Positions 25,956 through 37,269 of a DNA stretch of 64,000 nt are shown in pieces. The stretch spans positions 558,001 through 622,000 of the forward strand of contig NZ_JACHHN010000002.1 of NCBI RefSeq assembly GCF_014202765.1. The letters are read 5' to 3'. A model generated the notes under the pieces. That model did no database searches. It saw nothing but the letters and a program-made list of their open reading frames with translations, and was not told the origin of the DNA. The number at the start of each line of letters is the position of its first letter. Position 1 is the first letter of the stretch. A program made the translations under genes and the position numbers. The DNA comes from Silvimonas terrae (GTDB lineage Bacteria; Pseudomonadota; Gammaproteobacteria; Burkholderiales; Chitinibacteraceae).

Positions 25956-26558
25956 CTACGGCACTTCGCACCCGATATCGGGCATGTCATCCCAGCCTTC
26001 AACCGTTGGCAGCACACCCGGTGGCATTTCCGCCAACAGGTGCTCAATGGTGTCAGCTGCTGACTGGGTCTTGCTCCGGGGCTCCTGCGTGATCTTCCAT
26101 GCCAACCAGCCGACGCGATGCGCCTGCGCATCATAGAGTGCGTGATGCCAAGGCTTTTCGGGTGTGTGGTGCGCCGCCATTGCCCTGCCGAACTCGGTTG
26201 ATGCCATGGCGCATCGCAAATCCAGCCAGTCGGCGAAATTGGGTGGCCATTCTCCGTCGAGCGCATCCGCCAGCAGGTCGCGATCATGCTGCGAGTCGCA
26301 CGCGATGGTCACGTTGTCTGGAAGTATGGCAAACCAGATGCGCAATCTGGCCTGTATTTCGGTTTTGCGCACCACTGCGCCGTCAATCTGACCCAGATGC
26401 GCCCAGACTGCCGATTGCACAAAGGCATTGCAGATCGAGCGATCGAAGTTCTGCACCTCCAGGTAGAGTTCGTGCAGACCATCCTCGCTCACTAGGCCAA
26501 TGCTGATCAGCTCGCAATCAATGAAATCGGTAAATTCCGTGTCCAGAAAAAGGATCAT
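25956..26558 (-). CDS. 3'-5' exonuclease-like protein (DEDD family)
   Basis: I chose the ATG at 26558, which overlaps the stop of the 78-aa gene by four bases. The 200-aa protein begins MILFLDTEFTDFIDCELISI, where Asp and Glu of the DTEFTDF box are the first DEDD catalytic pair, then SQHDRDLLADAL holds the next Asp and HHALYDAQAHRVG the last His/Asp. This matches RNase T/DnaQ-fold exonucleases, especially small exoribonuclease-like proteins of phages and plasmids. It is third in an operon with the KfrA-like/TnpT gene. Confidence 0.8.
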   Translation of the reverse strand: MILFLDTEFTDFIDCELISIGLVSEDGLHELYLEVQNFDRSICNAFVQSAVWAHLGQIDGAVVRKTEIQARLRIWFAILPDNVTIACDSQHDRDLLADALDGEWPPNFADWLDLRCAMASTEFGRAMAAHHTPEKPWHHALYDAQAHRVGWLAWKITQEPRSKTQSAADTIEHLLAEMPPGVLPTVEGWDDMPDIGCEVP

Positions 26559-26791
26559 TGCACCTCCGGACTGGATATTCTGATCCACTGGCCAAGCACC
26601 TCTTTGACACACTCAGGACAAAGGTCGAGGCTGATCGCATTGCCATCACCAAACACGGAAGCGTAGCCAGCGATCCGGAACAGGCTAAGGCCTTCATGCC
26701 AGTCCATATCTTCCGGCGTCAGCCGCCGCTGACAGCGATCACAGACGGAGGCGGCAACTTTGAGTGTGGTCTGCGTGGTGTATTCAAGCAT
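26555..26791 (-). CDS. Small Cys-rich (zinc-ribbon-like) protein, 78 aa
   Basis: The pairs CDRC (residues 17-20) and CPEC (58-61) could hold one zinc. It lies between tnpT (stop four bases before its start) and the exonuclease gene (ATGA overlap), so it belongs to the same transcript. Function unknown. Confidence 0.7.
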   Translation of the reverse strand: MLEYTTQTTLKVAASVCDRCQRRLTPEDMDWHEGLSLFRIAGYASVFGDGNAISLDLCPECVKEVLGQWIRISSPEVQ

Positions 26792-26794
26792 GCT

Positions 26795-27811
26795 TTACGT
26801 GCCTCCGTGATTGCGAGTTGCCGGCTCAAGGTCCGGCACACTGGCTGATTGCAATGCAACCAGTTTGCCGTTAGCGGTAGCCAGTTCGAGCTCAAGGGCG
26901 TGGTGCCTGGCTTGCTGTTCCTGCAGTCCTTGGCGAGCGCCCTCCAGTGAGTTTAGCAAACCGCCGATCTGTGCATTGCCGGCGTCCCGTTGCTGTTGTA
27001 TCTCGGTCAGTTGTTGCGGTAGTGCCCGCAATGGCTCTATTTCCTGCCGGAGTTGTCGTACCATCGCCTCCAGTTTATGCACCTTCCGCCCGGCCTCGGC
27101 TACGTCGGCGGACAATCGACCATTCTGGCGATTGAGCTGGATGATCTCTTCGTTTTTGCCGGTTAATGCATCGCGCACCTGGCGCAATTCGACCTGCAGT
27201 TGCTGTACCTGGTGCTCATGGCGGCTATTTTCCTGCTCTCGCTGCGCCTTGGCCGATTCGCGGAAGTGTTCCAGCGCCTCTCGGGCGTGCCGGTGCTTGT
27301 CTTCCAGCGACTGGCGGTGGGCTTCATTGTCCCGCAGGCGGTCATTCAGGTCATTGACCTGCTGGGTGAACCGCTCGTTGGTCGTATTTGCACCGGCCAG
27401 CGCCAGGCGGGCGACGGCAAGGTCGTGTTTTTCTGCATTCAGTGTCACTTCCGTGCGCTGGAGTTGCGTGCTCAACCCCTCAATCTCGGCGCGTTGCTGG
27501 GCAAGCAGTGTCTCTTTCTCCTGCAATTTTCCCTCGTGCTGCGCTTGCAATTCAGAAATGCGCGTTTCTGCCTCTTCGTGCAGGCGTGCGGCAAGCCTGT
27601 CGACCAGATCCTGAATGGCCTCGCTGACGGCAACGGTATGGCCTTCGCCTTCCTCTTCGGCGAGCTCACGCAGATAGCGGTGGATCGTGGTTTTGGATCC
27701 GGTATTGCCCATTTCGGCACGTACGGCGTCGATGGAGGGGTGTTTGCCCTGAGCGATCAAGGCATCCCGCGCTTTTCTGACTTCCGATTTGTAGACACCG
27801 CTTCTGGCCAT
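26795..27811 (-). CDS. tnpT: TnpT-like cointegrate-resolution protein (KfrA N-terminal domain, coiled coil)
   Basis: 338 residues. The first 60 carry the KfrA-type DNA-binding pattern VYKSEVRKARDALIAQGKHP ... GSKTTIHRYLRELAEE; the rest, to about residue 320, is one long coiled coil rich in Gln, Glu and Arg. In Tn4651-type transposons the TnpT accessory protein has this plan and works with the tyrosine recombinase TnpS to resolve cointegrates. The presence of TnpS in the same element supports this. A KfrA-like plasmid protein is the alternative name for the same fold. Here an OLD gene separates the pair, which is unusual. Confidence 0.75.
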   Translation of the reverse strand: MARSGVYKSEVRKARDALIAQGKHPSIDAVRAEMGNTGSKTTIHRYLRELAEEEGEGHTVAVSEAIQDLVDRLAARLHEEAETRISELQAQHEGKLQEKETLLAQQRAEIEGLSTQLQRTEVTLNAEKHDLAVARLALAGANTTNERFTQQVNDLNDRLRDNEAHRQSLEDKHRHAREALEHFRESAKAQREQENSRHEHQVQQLQVELRQVRDALTGKNEEIIQLNRQNGRLSADVAEAGRKVHKLEAMVRQLRQEIEPLRALPQQLTEIQQQRDAGNAQIGGLLNSLEGARQGLQEQQARHHALELELATANGKLVALQSASVPDLEPATRNHGGT

Positions 27812-27851
27812 CATGGTCTCCGAGACACGAATTTCATACTGGAATACGTAA

Positions 27852-27865
27852 TATGTAATTACATA
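27852..27865. promoter_or_regulatory. 14-bp palindrome upstream of tnpT
   Basis: TATGTAATTACATA is a perfect palindrome in an AT-rich stretch about 40 bases upstream of the tnpT start. KfrA-like proteins bind palindromic operators in front of their own genes, so it is a candidate operator or part of the resolution site. Confidence 0.45.
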
Positions 27866-27979
27866 CTATTTTTCCTGAAAATAAATTTCAAAATCACCAA
27901 TTAATGAGGCGTGATAATGAATGATTATCAAGGGTGATGCCCTTGGTTGAGCACAATCACCCTCGACCACCTGAAAAAT

Positions 27980-29923
27980 TCAAGCTACCGGCACATTGTC
28001 CATGTCGAGAATTCGGGCACAAAGCTGCTCAAGCACTGGAATTCTTATACCCTCCTCAAAGGCCATAGCCAGCCTCGTACCAATGAGAAGTGTATTTTTG
28101 TTCAAGTCGCCGTCATGTCCATAGAATGCGTTGACCTTGTTCGACAGATCATCGTAGCCAGCTACCCCGAGTACCGCTTTAAGTTCACCGTTGACTGCAT
28201 CACCCAGGTTATTCACCCAGACAGTATGGGTTGGCGTATCAATGTGAACCGCGGGAAAAGGGTCTACAGGATTCACCCCCAAGAGATTGAGCAAGGTTCT
28301 GTTGTCGAACTCATGCTTAGGCCGCTCATGCTGTTTGGTTCTGTCTCCATCCGCGTCAAAGATGACAAAAACCGGAATTTTCAGGTCTTGAGCCACGATC
28401 AATGGTCTCGCCATCAATGATTTGCCCTGAGTGGCAACGATGTGAATGCCCTTGCGCCGGTATTGCTCGATCTGGCCAGTCAGCGCCAGCCAGGTATGGA
28501 TGTAGGCAATATCTTCGAGCCCTTCAACAAGAACAAGTCGCTGGGTGAAGAACATTTCGCAAAGTGACGTCTGAAGTGCCTGATGTGCTCTGGCAATAGG
28601 TGCTGAGCGCTTGGGCAATGGCTCGCCGGATGCGGCAGCAAAGCGGGCAGCCAGATCGCCGGGAGTCATGGCGTGAATGGTACTGCCGCGAGTGGCAGCA
28701 TCCATTCGCACCATGCGCACGTTCTCAAAATGCTCGCCGGAAACAAAATAGGGGCTGTGCGTTGTCACCATGATCTGCGCATTGCCCTCCGCCAATGACG
28801 ACAGGACACTGGCGAGATGCCGAGCTTGGGGAGGATGCTGATATAGCTCAGGCTCCTCGCATCCGAGCAGCAACGTCGGGGCCTCTGCCTGATCAGCGCC
28901 GGCAAGCTCTTGCAACAAAGCCAGCAAATAAGAGCGCTGGAATCCATGGCCAAAGCGGGCAAGATCTCCCTCGAAGCCCGCTTCGCCCGCAACAACCCGT
29001 GCAAAAGGTTCGTCGACCTTTACGGCCTTGCTCACATCTTGCTGCCACGACAATTTGATTTCGGCTTCCGGATGGGCCCATTGAGAGATTCGGCTAGAAA
29101 GCGACCTTGAGATGGCTCCCAGCGTCTCCTGCTGCTGCGCTAACAATTCGGAGTAGCGAGCGCGGGTTTCATGCAGTAGCGCTCCCACCGAATCAGCGAA
29201 ATTAACTTGGGTCCGGACCGTTCGGGCCAACAGCTTTCCAAGCGCAGTATTTTTGCTTTCCTGTTGTTCCTGCGAGGCATCCTTGACTGCAGGGACATAA
29301 ATCCACTGGACGTACCTGGCTAACAAGTTCGAGCCTTTGCTGGCCCCGTAGAACTGATCCTCGCTATCAAGAGGTTCGCAGAGCTCAGGTCGAGCGCCTT
29401 CGTAGTCATGCAAGGCGCCGGCCATCGCGTCTTTGGTGGTGGCGGAAGGCAGATCACCAAATTGTGCTCGTATACCTGCATAAAGCGCCTTGAGTTCAGC
29501 GGCGGAGGCGGAATCCCCAAGTGCCTTGAAAAATGGTGAAAAAGCAGCCATTGCCATGCGCTGCCCATAATGCTTAACGGTGGCACGTCCCGTCGACACA
29601 TCAAAAGTAGCCACGGCTTTAATGGTTAGCTCCCCGTGCCGGAAATAGTCGCTGAAGTCGGCCTGAGCTGCGTCGTTAAGCTGGTGAAACGTGACCGTCA
29701 CCCTGATTGGCTCAGATGTATCGCACAGGTGAAAGTCCTCCTCGGTCAAGGAGGTCAGGTCCGTTGTGGCATTTTCCGTTTCCCTGAAAAACAGGTTCAG
29801 TGCGCACAGTACGGTTGACTTGCCAGCGCCGTTGGGACCAACGAGGCAAATATAAGGGTCAAAAGTGATGGCGGCTGATTTAATAGAGCGCAGGTTTTCA
29901 ATGGCGATTGTTTTGATTCGCAT
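27980..29923 (-). CDS. OLD-family ATP-dependent nuclease
   Basis: A 647-aa protein. It begins MRIKTIAIENLRSIKSAAIT and has Walker A GPNGAGKST near residue 29, an ABC-type signature region, LLLGCEEPELYQHP (Walker B) and TTHSPYFVS (H-loop). The C-terminal third is a TOPRIM domain with LVEGLEDIAYIHTW and VFVIFDADGDR. This is the plan of OLD nucleases (P2 Old, GajA). No UvrD-like GajB partner is next to it, so it is a single-gene type. It lies between tnpT and tnpS and probably is an acquired defence gene. Confidence 0.9.
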   Translation of the reverse strand: MRIKTIAIENLRSIKSAAITFDPYICLVGPNGAGKSTVLCALNLFFRETENATTDLTSLTEEDFHLCDTSEPIRVTVTFHQLNDAAQADFSDYFRHGELTIKAVATFDVSTGRATVKHYGQRMAMAAFSPFFKALGDSASAAELKALYAGIRAQFGDLPSATTKDAMAGALHDYEGARPELCEPLDSEDQFYGASKGSNLLARYVQWIYVPAVKDASQEQQESKNTALGKLLARTVRTQVNFADSVGALLHETRARYSELLAQQQETLGAISRSLSSRISQWAHPEAEIKLSWQQDVSKAVKVDEPFARVVAGEAGFEGDLARFGHGFQRSYLLALLQELAGADQAEAPTLLLGCEEPELYQHPPQARHLASVLSSLAEGNAQIMVTTHSPYFVSGEHFENVRMVRMDAATRGSTIHAMTPGDLAARFAAASGEPLPKRSAPIARAHQALQTSLCEMFFTQRLVLVEGLEDIAYIHTWLALTGQIEQYRRKGIHIVATQGKSLMARPLIVAQDLKIPVFVIFDADGDRTKQHERPKHEFDNRTLLNLLGVNPVDPFPAVHIDTPTHTVWVNNLGDAVNGELKAVLGVAGYDDLSNKVNAFYGHDGDLNKNTLLIGTRLAMAFEEGIRIPVLEQLCARILDMDNVPVA

Positions 29924-29999
29924 GGTGTAACCTCAAATCATTGTTATGAATTGGCCTTGCGCGGCTTCATTGCGGGGACCAATGCCAATCAGGTGCCCA

Positions 30000-30944
30000 A
30001 TGAGTAACGTAGACCAGTACCTCGAAGCAGCAACAAGAGAGAATACCCGACGTAGCTATAAGTCTGCGTTGGCTCACTTTGAAGTTGAATGGGGTGGTTT
30101 TTTACCCGCCTCAGCGGAATCGGTTGCCCAGTACCTTGCAAATTATGGAGGCGTGCTGGCTATCAGCACATTGCGCCACAGACTCGCTGCACTGGCGCAG
30201 TGGCATCAAGAGAATGGTTTTGCCGACCCCACGCGCGCGCATCGAGTTCGCAAGACTTTGCGGGGCATTCAGGCTCTACACCCGAGTGCGATAAAGCAAG
30301 CCGTTCCGGTCCAAATCGAACAATTGGCTAGACTGAATGATGCGCTATTGGTCATTGCCGCAGGCCCCACAACCGGAAGAAAACAAGGCGAGCGCGAGCG
30401 CGCTACTCGGGATCGCGCCCTTATCTTGCTTGGATTCTGGCGTGCCTTTCGTAGCGATGAAATTACCCGGCTACGGGTGGAGCACCTGAAGATAGAGAGT
30501 GGCGTGGCAATGGAATGCTTTCTTCCTAGATCCAAGGGTGATCGCACTTCTCAGGGGCGAACCTTTACAGTACCTGCACTGTCACGGCTATGCCCTGTGG
30601 CAGCGTGTGAGGCATGGTTATCCCTTTCAGGCCTTTCTTCCGGGCCAGTATTCAGAAGCGTGGATCGATGGGGGCATATTGGCAAAACAGGCTTGCACGT
30701 CAGCAGTATCACGCCTTTACTACGGCGCGCGTTCTACGCCGCCGGTATCGGAGATGGCGTGGCGCTGGGCAGCCACTCTTTACGTCGCGGATTCGCCGGG
30801 TGGGCTGCGACCAACGGTTGGGACGTAAGATCCTTGATGGAATATGTGGGCTGGCAGGATATGAAGTCTGCTGTTCGTTACCTTGATGGCCACGCTCACG
30901 AAATCAAGGAACGCATGGAAGCGGGTCTGGCGGCGAAAAGTTAG
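30000..30944 (+). CDS. tnpS: TnpS-like tyrosine recombinase (cointegrate resolution)
   Basis: I chose the ATG at 30000 (MSNVDQYLEAATRENTRRSY), 314 residues; an upstream ATG at 29946 is possible. The catalytic domain has RAFRSDEITRL (first Arg), the HSLRRGFAGWAATNG box (His and second Arg) and GWQDMKSAVRYLDGH with the nucleophile Tyr near residue 294. TnpS of Tn4651-type transposons is such a recombinase and acts at a res-type site beside its gene. The 76 bases between it and the OLD gene are a possible place for that site. It is divergent from the OLD/tnpT side. Confidence 0.87.
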   Translation: MSNVDQYLEAATRENTRRSYKSALAHFEVEWGGFLPASAESVAQYLANYGGVLAISTLRHRLAALAQWHQENGFADPTRAHRVRKTLRGIQALHPSAIKQAVPVQIEQLARLNDALLVIAAGPTTGRKQGERERATRDRALILLGFWRAFRSDEITRLRVEHLKIESGVAMECFLPRSKGDRTSQGRTFTVPALSRLCPVAACEAWLSLSGLSSGPVFRSVDRWGHIGKTGLHVSSITPLLRRAFYAAGIGDGVALGSHSLRRGFAGWAATNGWDVRSLMEYVGWQDMKSAVRYLDGHAHEIKERMEAGLAAKS

Positions 30945-31099
30945 CGCTCGTCGACATGCTCCCGGCGATCCTGCCGCCGAGGATGAAGTGCCAACTTACT
31001 TATGTGATTTTGGTATCAGTCCTATTCCACTATCTACCTTTATCGCCCTAATGGTTGAGCAGTACATTGCCCCTTGTGAATTCAGGCCAAGGGCAACCC

Positions 31100-32191
31100 A
31101 TGTACCAACGCAACTTTCCCTCATTCGGGTCCGCAATTAAAGCTGGCATATTTTGTTCCGCTTTGATTGCCTGCACTTTCGCGAGTGCGGCAGAACAAAC
31201 TCCGCTGATTATCAAGGAACAGGGAAGCTTCGCGGCTGGTGGCTCCGTGGCTACGGCACCAGGCGCCTTTGATCCACGCAAGCCAATGGATCCGGCTGGC
31301 CAGAGTTATCACGGCGATCATGCCTACGCTTTCTATGAGATTCCTGCCAACGCCCGGAAATATCCGATCGTCATGCTGCATGGTGCTGGCCAGTTTTCCA
31401 AGACCTGGGAAACGACCAGCGATGGCCGTGAAGGCTTCCAGACCATCTTCTTGCGCCGGGGCTTTGGTGTGTATCTGGTCGACCAACCCCGTCGCGGTGA
31501 TGCCGGTCGTAGCATGGTCGAAACGACCATCAAACCAACGCCCGACGAGCAACTCTGGTTCAACCAGTTCCGGATTGGTCTTTGGCCGACCTGTTTCCCG
31601 AAAGTGCAGTTTTCTTGCGATCCGGAGACGCTGAACCAGTTTTTCCGCGCGATGACGCCGAACACCGGCCCATACGATGAAAACGTCATCTCGGATGGCA
31701 TTGCGGCCATATTCAAGAAGACCGGTCCTGGCATCCTGTTCACGCATTCCCAAGGCGGGGGGCCAGGCTGGCTCATCGCCATCAAGAACGCAAATGTCAA
31801 AGCCATCGTGGCTTTCGAGCCAGGCAGCAGCTTCGTTTTTCCTGAGGGTGAAGTGCCGCCGCCGATCCCGAGTGCATTCGACACCGTCAAGGGCGCGGCC
31901 GTGCCCTTGGACCGTTTCCTCGCACTGACGAAGATCCCCATTCTGGTCATCTACGGCGACAACATTCCCGATCACCCGGTCGATCTGCCGGCACAGGATA
32001 GCTGGCGTGCACGGCTGGAGATGGCGCAGTTGTGGCGCGACACCGTGAACAAGCACGGTGGCAATGTCACCTTGATCCACCTGCCGGATATTGGCATCCG
32101 GGGCAACACGCATTTCGCATTTTCTGACTTGAACAACGTCCAGATCGCCGACCTGGTGTCGACGTTCCTTGCGGAAAAACATCTTGATTAA
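31100..32191 (+). CDS. Secreted alpha/beta hydrolase (esterase-like)
   Basis: From the ATG at 31100 (AAGGGC ribosome site) the protein has 363 residues and a signal peptide ending near FASAA. The fold pattern is clear: VMLHGAGQFSKTWE (oxyanion region), ILFTHSQGGGPGWL with the nucleophile Ser in SQG, IPILVIYGDNIPDHP (acid region), and a late His in RGNTHFAF. It would hydrolyse an ester or amide in the periplasm. First gene of the right cargo block, followed 75 bases later by another hydrolase. Confidence 0.82.
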   Translation: MYQRNFPSFGSAIKAGIFCSALIACTFASAAEQTPLIIKEQGSFAAGGSVATAPGAFDPRKPMDPAGQSYHGDHAYAFYEIPANARKYPIVMLHGAGQFSKTWETTSDGREGFQTIFLRRGFGVYLVDQPRRGDAGRSMVETTIKPTPDEQLWFNQFRIGLWPTCFPKVQFSCDPETLNQFFRAMTPNTGPYDENVISDGIAAIFKKTGPGILFTHSQGGGPGWLIAIKNANVKAIVAFEPGSSFVFPEGEVPPPIPSAFDTVKGAAVPLDRFLALTKIPILVIYGDNIPDHPVDLPAQDSWRARLEMAQLWRDTVNKHGGNVTLIHLPDIGIRGNTHFAFSDLNNVQIADLVSTFLAEKHLD

Positions 32192-32266
32192 AGCGCTTCG
32201 CCCGAACTGCCGCGAAGTCCCGCAACCCTATCAATCGCAACGAACAAGACAGGAGTTCAAGCTCAA

Positions 32267-33370
32267 ATGAGCGATGAAATCGTCAACAAAAAACGGCGTG
32301 AGTTCCTCGGAAAGTCCGCGCTTGCTTTCTCATATGCATTTATCGGAGTTCCGGCCATGGCTACCACTTCCGCAGCAGCAGCCACCTTCGACTACAAGAA
32401 GACCCCGTTCACTCTGGTCTATGAAGGTGCGATCACCAGGAATGAGCCGGGCAAGGTCAACATCCACCCGGTCAATTACGACCTCAATGGCCTGAACATT
32501 GTCGCCAACGTCTACACGCCGGCCAACTACGATCCGAAGAAGAAATATGCAGCGATCGTGGTCGCTCACCCCAACGGTGGGGTAAAGGAGCAGACAGCAG
32601 GCCTGCATGCACAACGTCTGGCCGAACAGGGCTACGTCACGATCGCCTTCGATGCAGCTTATCAAGGTGGCAGTGCCGGTGAACCGCGCAGTGTGGACAA
32701 GCCCCAGTTCCGCACCGAAGACATCCACGGCGCAGCGGACTTCCTCACCCGTTATCCAGGTGTCGATCCAGAACGCCTCGGACTGCTCGGTATTTGCGGT
32801 GGCGGTGGTTATGCCTTGAATGCGGCCAAAGCAGACAAGCGCTTCAAGTCAGTGGCCACACTCAGCATGTTCAACTCCGGTCGGGTTCGTCGTAACGGCT
32901 ATGCCGACTCGCAATTGAGCACCATTCATCAGCGCTTGCAGCAGGCGTCTGCCGCACGCGCCCAGGAAAAAGCCGGCGGAAAAATTCTCTATGCAGGCGA
33001 TGCGGACATGACGGACGAACAGATCGCGGCCTTACCGTTCGATCTCTACCGTCAGGGCTACGAGTACTACTGGAGAACGCATGCGCATCCCGGTTCGACC
33101 TTCAAGTACACCCAGAGCAGTTTGCTCGACCTGATGCGCTGGGATGCGACTGACCAGATCGAACTGATCGAGCAACCCCTGCTGATGATTGCCGGCAGCA
33201 AGGCCGACAGCCTCTACATGACGCAGGATGCGTTCCCCAAGGCCACAGGCACCAGGGACAAGGAGCTGTTCATCATCGACGGTGCTACGCACATTGAAAC
33301 GTACTGGGTGGAGAAATATGTGGACGCCACCATTGGCAAGCTGACGCCGTTCTATGCGAGAACTTTGTGA
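32267..33370 (+). CDS. Tat-exported alpha/beta hydrolase with a nucleophilic Cys
   Basis: 367 residues. The N-terminus KKRREFLGKSALAFS is a twin-arginine signal. The nucleophile elbow is LGLLGICGGGGYALNAA, with Cys where most relatives have Ser; Cys is known in dienelactone hydrolase and in YcjY-type proteins. The acid region is PLLMIAGSKADS and the His is in IDGATHIETYW. It has a good AGGAG ribosome site. It probably acts with the upstream hydrolase on the same kind of periplasmic substrate, which cannot be named from sequence. Confidence 0.82.
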   Translation: MSDEIVNKKRREFLGKSALAFSYAFIGVPAMATTSAAAATFDYKKTPFTLVYEGAITRNEPGKVNIHPVNYDLNGLNIVANVYTPANYDPKKKYAAIVVAHPNGGVKEQTAGLHAQRLAEQGYVTIAFDAAYQGGSAGEPRSVDKPQFRTEDIHGAADFLTRYPGVDPERLGLLGICGGGGYALNAAKADKRFKSVATLSMFNSGRVRRNGYADSQLSTIHQRLQQASAARAQEKAGGKILYAGDADMTDEQIAALPFDLYRQGYEYYWRTHAHPGSTFKYTQSSLLDLMRWDATDQIELIEQPLLMIAGSKADSLYMTQDAFPKATGTRDKELFIIDGATHIETYWVEKYVDATIGKLTPFYARTL

Positions 33371-33422
33371 TCACTAGCGACATGCCTGGATTCGCTTTGC
33401 TGTTGCCAACAGGGGAATGTTG

Positions 33423-34256
33423 ATGACGAAGCAAGTTATAACGGACCGAAATGCCACGGTGGTTGCTCCTCCCGCGACCGTGCTGGTTGTGGGTGCCACT
33501 GGCAGCATTGGCCGCCTGGTGGTGGCTGAGGCCTTGCGAGCGGGTTACGCCGTTCGGGCATGGGTCCGGGATGAAACAAAGGCTCGACGTGTCTTGCCAC
33601 CCGGGGCGCAGTTGATCGTTGGGGAACTCACCCACCGTGACGCTTTGTCCCGGGCAGTTGAGGGTATCGACGCCATTGTCTTTACCCTGGGCGCGGGAAG
33701 TGTGCGCGGTGAGCGTGCTGAGGCGGTTGATTATGACGGTGTACGCACCGTGCTGATGGGCCTCGGCAATCTCAAGCCACGAATTTCACTCATGACGGCC
33801 ATTGGCGTGACGAAGCGCGAAGAGCCCCGCATGGGTGTGCTTGGTGGTCATGACTGGAAACGGCGATCGGAGCGGCTGGTTCGCAGTAGCGGGCTCGCTT
33901 ATACGATCGTTCGGCCCGGTTGGTTTGACTACAACGAGCCGGATCAGCAGCGGTTGGTATTGCTTCAAGGGGATACCCGGTGGGCAAGTGATTCCAGCGA
34001 TGGCGTGGTCGCTCGAAAGCAAATTGCCGAAGTGCTGGTCCACAGTCTGGCTACGTCCTCTGCCACCTTCAAGACAGTCGAACTGGTCGCCGAGTACGGG
34101 CCGGCAACGCGGGATTTTGAGGCGCTGTTCGCGCCGCTGACCTCGGATCCACCCGGCACCCTGGATGCGGTGCGTGACGTTGACAACATGCCGCTCAACA
34201 AAGAGCCCACGCGGGTTCGCGAGCAACTTGCCGCGCTCCACGCCGCCAGCCGCTGA
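33423..34256 (+). CDS. NAD(P)-binding atypical short-chain dehydrogenase (NmrA-like)
   Basis: 277 residues from the ATG at 33423 (another ATG lies two codons before). The Rossmann nucleotide-binding loop is VLVVGATGSIGRLVV, with the GATGxxG pattern of atypical SDRs, and the next strand holds RAWVRDETKARRV. The classic YxxxK pair is not evident, so it may bind NAD(P) as a sensor or act on a special substrate. Transcribed with the hydrolases and the decarboxylase-cupin gene. Confidence 0.82.
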   Translation: MTKQVITDRNATVVAPPATVLVVGATGSIGRLVVAEALRAGYAVRAWVRDETKARRVLPPGAQLIVGELTHRDALSRAVEGIDAIVFTLGAGSVRGERAEAVDYDGVRTVLMGLGNLKPRISLMTAIGVTKREEPRMGVLGGHDWKRRSERLVRSSGLAYTIVRPGWFDYNEPDQQRLVLLQGDTRWASDSSDGVVARKQIAEVLVHSLATSSATFKTVELVAEYGPATRDFEALFAPLTSDPPGTLDAVRDVDNMPLNKEPTRVREQLAALHAASR

Positions 34257-34402
34257 CTTCATTTGTTCCGAACGCGCTACAGCCAATCCCTGGCAAATGT
34301 CTTGCCGGGGGCGGGTTGGCTTCAGGCAGCGCCCGGATGCACAACGCGGGTCGGCCTCAGATTTCAGTTGAGAACGCCGTACCCATAACACGAAGGGACA
34401 TC

Positions 34403-35280
34403 ATGAAACGCCACACATGGTTTTTGGTGTTGTCGGGCGCGGTTTGGGCTCAAGTCGAGACCGTCCCTCTTTATGCTCAAGAAAAGGTATCACCCATGTC
34501 TGAAGCCTCTCCAACCACCACCAGCCCGCAACCAAGTCGGGCCCAGCAATTGATGGGCGACATCGACCCCAAGCTGGCTGAGCTGACCGACAAAGTACTT
34601 TTCGGCGATATCTGGGAGCGTAAACAGCTTTCCAGACGTGACCGCAGCCTTGTCACCGTTGCCGCACTTATCGCGCTCAATCGCCCCGATCAGCTCCGTT
34701 CGCACATGGCGCTCGCATTGCAGAACGGCGTCACCAAAGACGAACTGGTCGAGACGATCACCCAGCTCGCCTTCTATTCGGGGTGGCCCAATGCTGTTTC
34801 AGCAGTGTCAATCGCACGTGAGGTATTCCGGATGGCAGACGCTACAGCAGGCCCGCCCAGTACCGCTGAACATGAGGGAAAAATGATCACCGTGATTCAC
34901 GCTGCTTCACAACCGTCCGTCCAGGGCTCTGCTGACTATTTCACCGGCTCGGTCCAGGTGGATTCACGGTTCCAGGCGGAGGCACCAGCACGCAGCGCGG
35001 GCGGAATCGTGACGTTTGAGCCGGGTGCACGTACTGCCTGGCACACCCATCCATTGGGACAGACATTGATTGTCACTTCCGGCACTGGTCTGGTTCAGCA
35101 GTGGGGTGGCCCGGTTCAGGTCATCAAACCGGGCGATATCGTCTGGATTCCGCCTGGGGTGAAGCACTGGCATGGTGCTACTGCGACGTCGAGCATGACA
35201 CACATCGCAATCGCGGAAGCCCAGGACGGAAAGTCAGTCGACTGGATGGAACAGGTGTCGAATGCCCAGTATCAGGCGAC

Positions 35281-35293
<13 letters not shown>
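34403..35293 (+). CDS. Exported carboxymuconolactone decarboxylase-cupin fusion
   Basis: From the ATG at 34403 (AAGGGA ribosome site) 296 residues: a probable signal peptide ([18 protein letters not shown]), a carboxymuconolactone decarboxylase domain at about 55-140 ([20 protein letters not shown] and [20 protein letters not shown]), then a cupin at about 185-270 with the metal-binding pattern [14 protein letters not shown] and [17 protein letters not shown]. Fusions of this kind are common beside aldo/keto reductases and LysR regulators. There is no Cys pair of the AhpD type in the first domain, so peroxidase activity is doubtful. Confidence 0.85.
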
Positions 35294-37253
<1,960 letters not shown>

Positions 37254-37269
37254 GCTGGGACGAATCACG

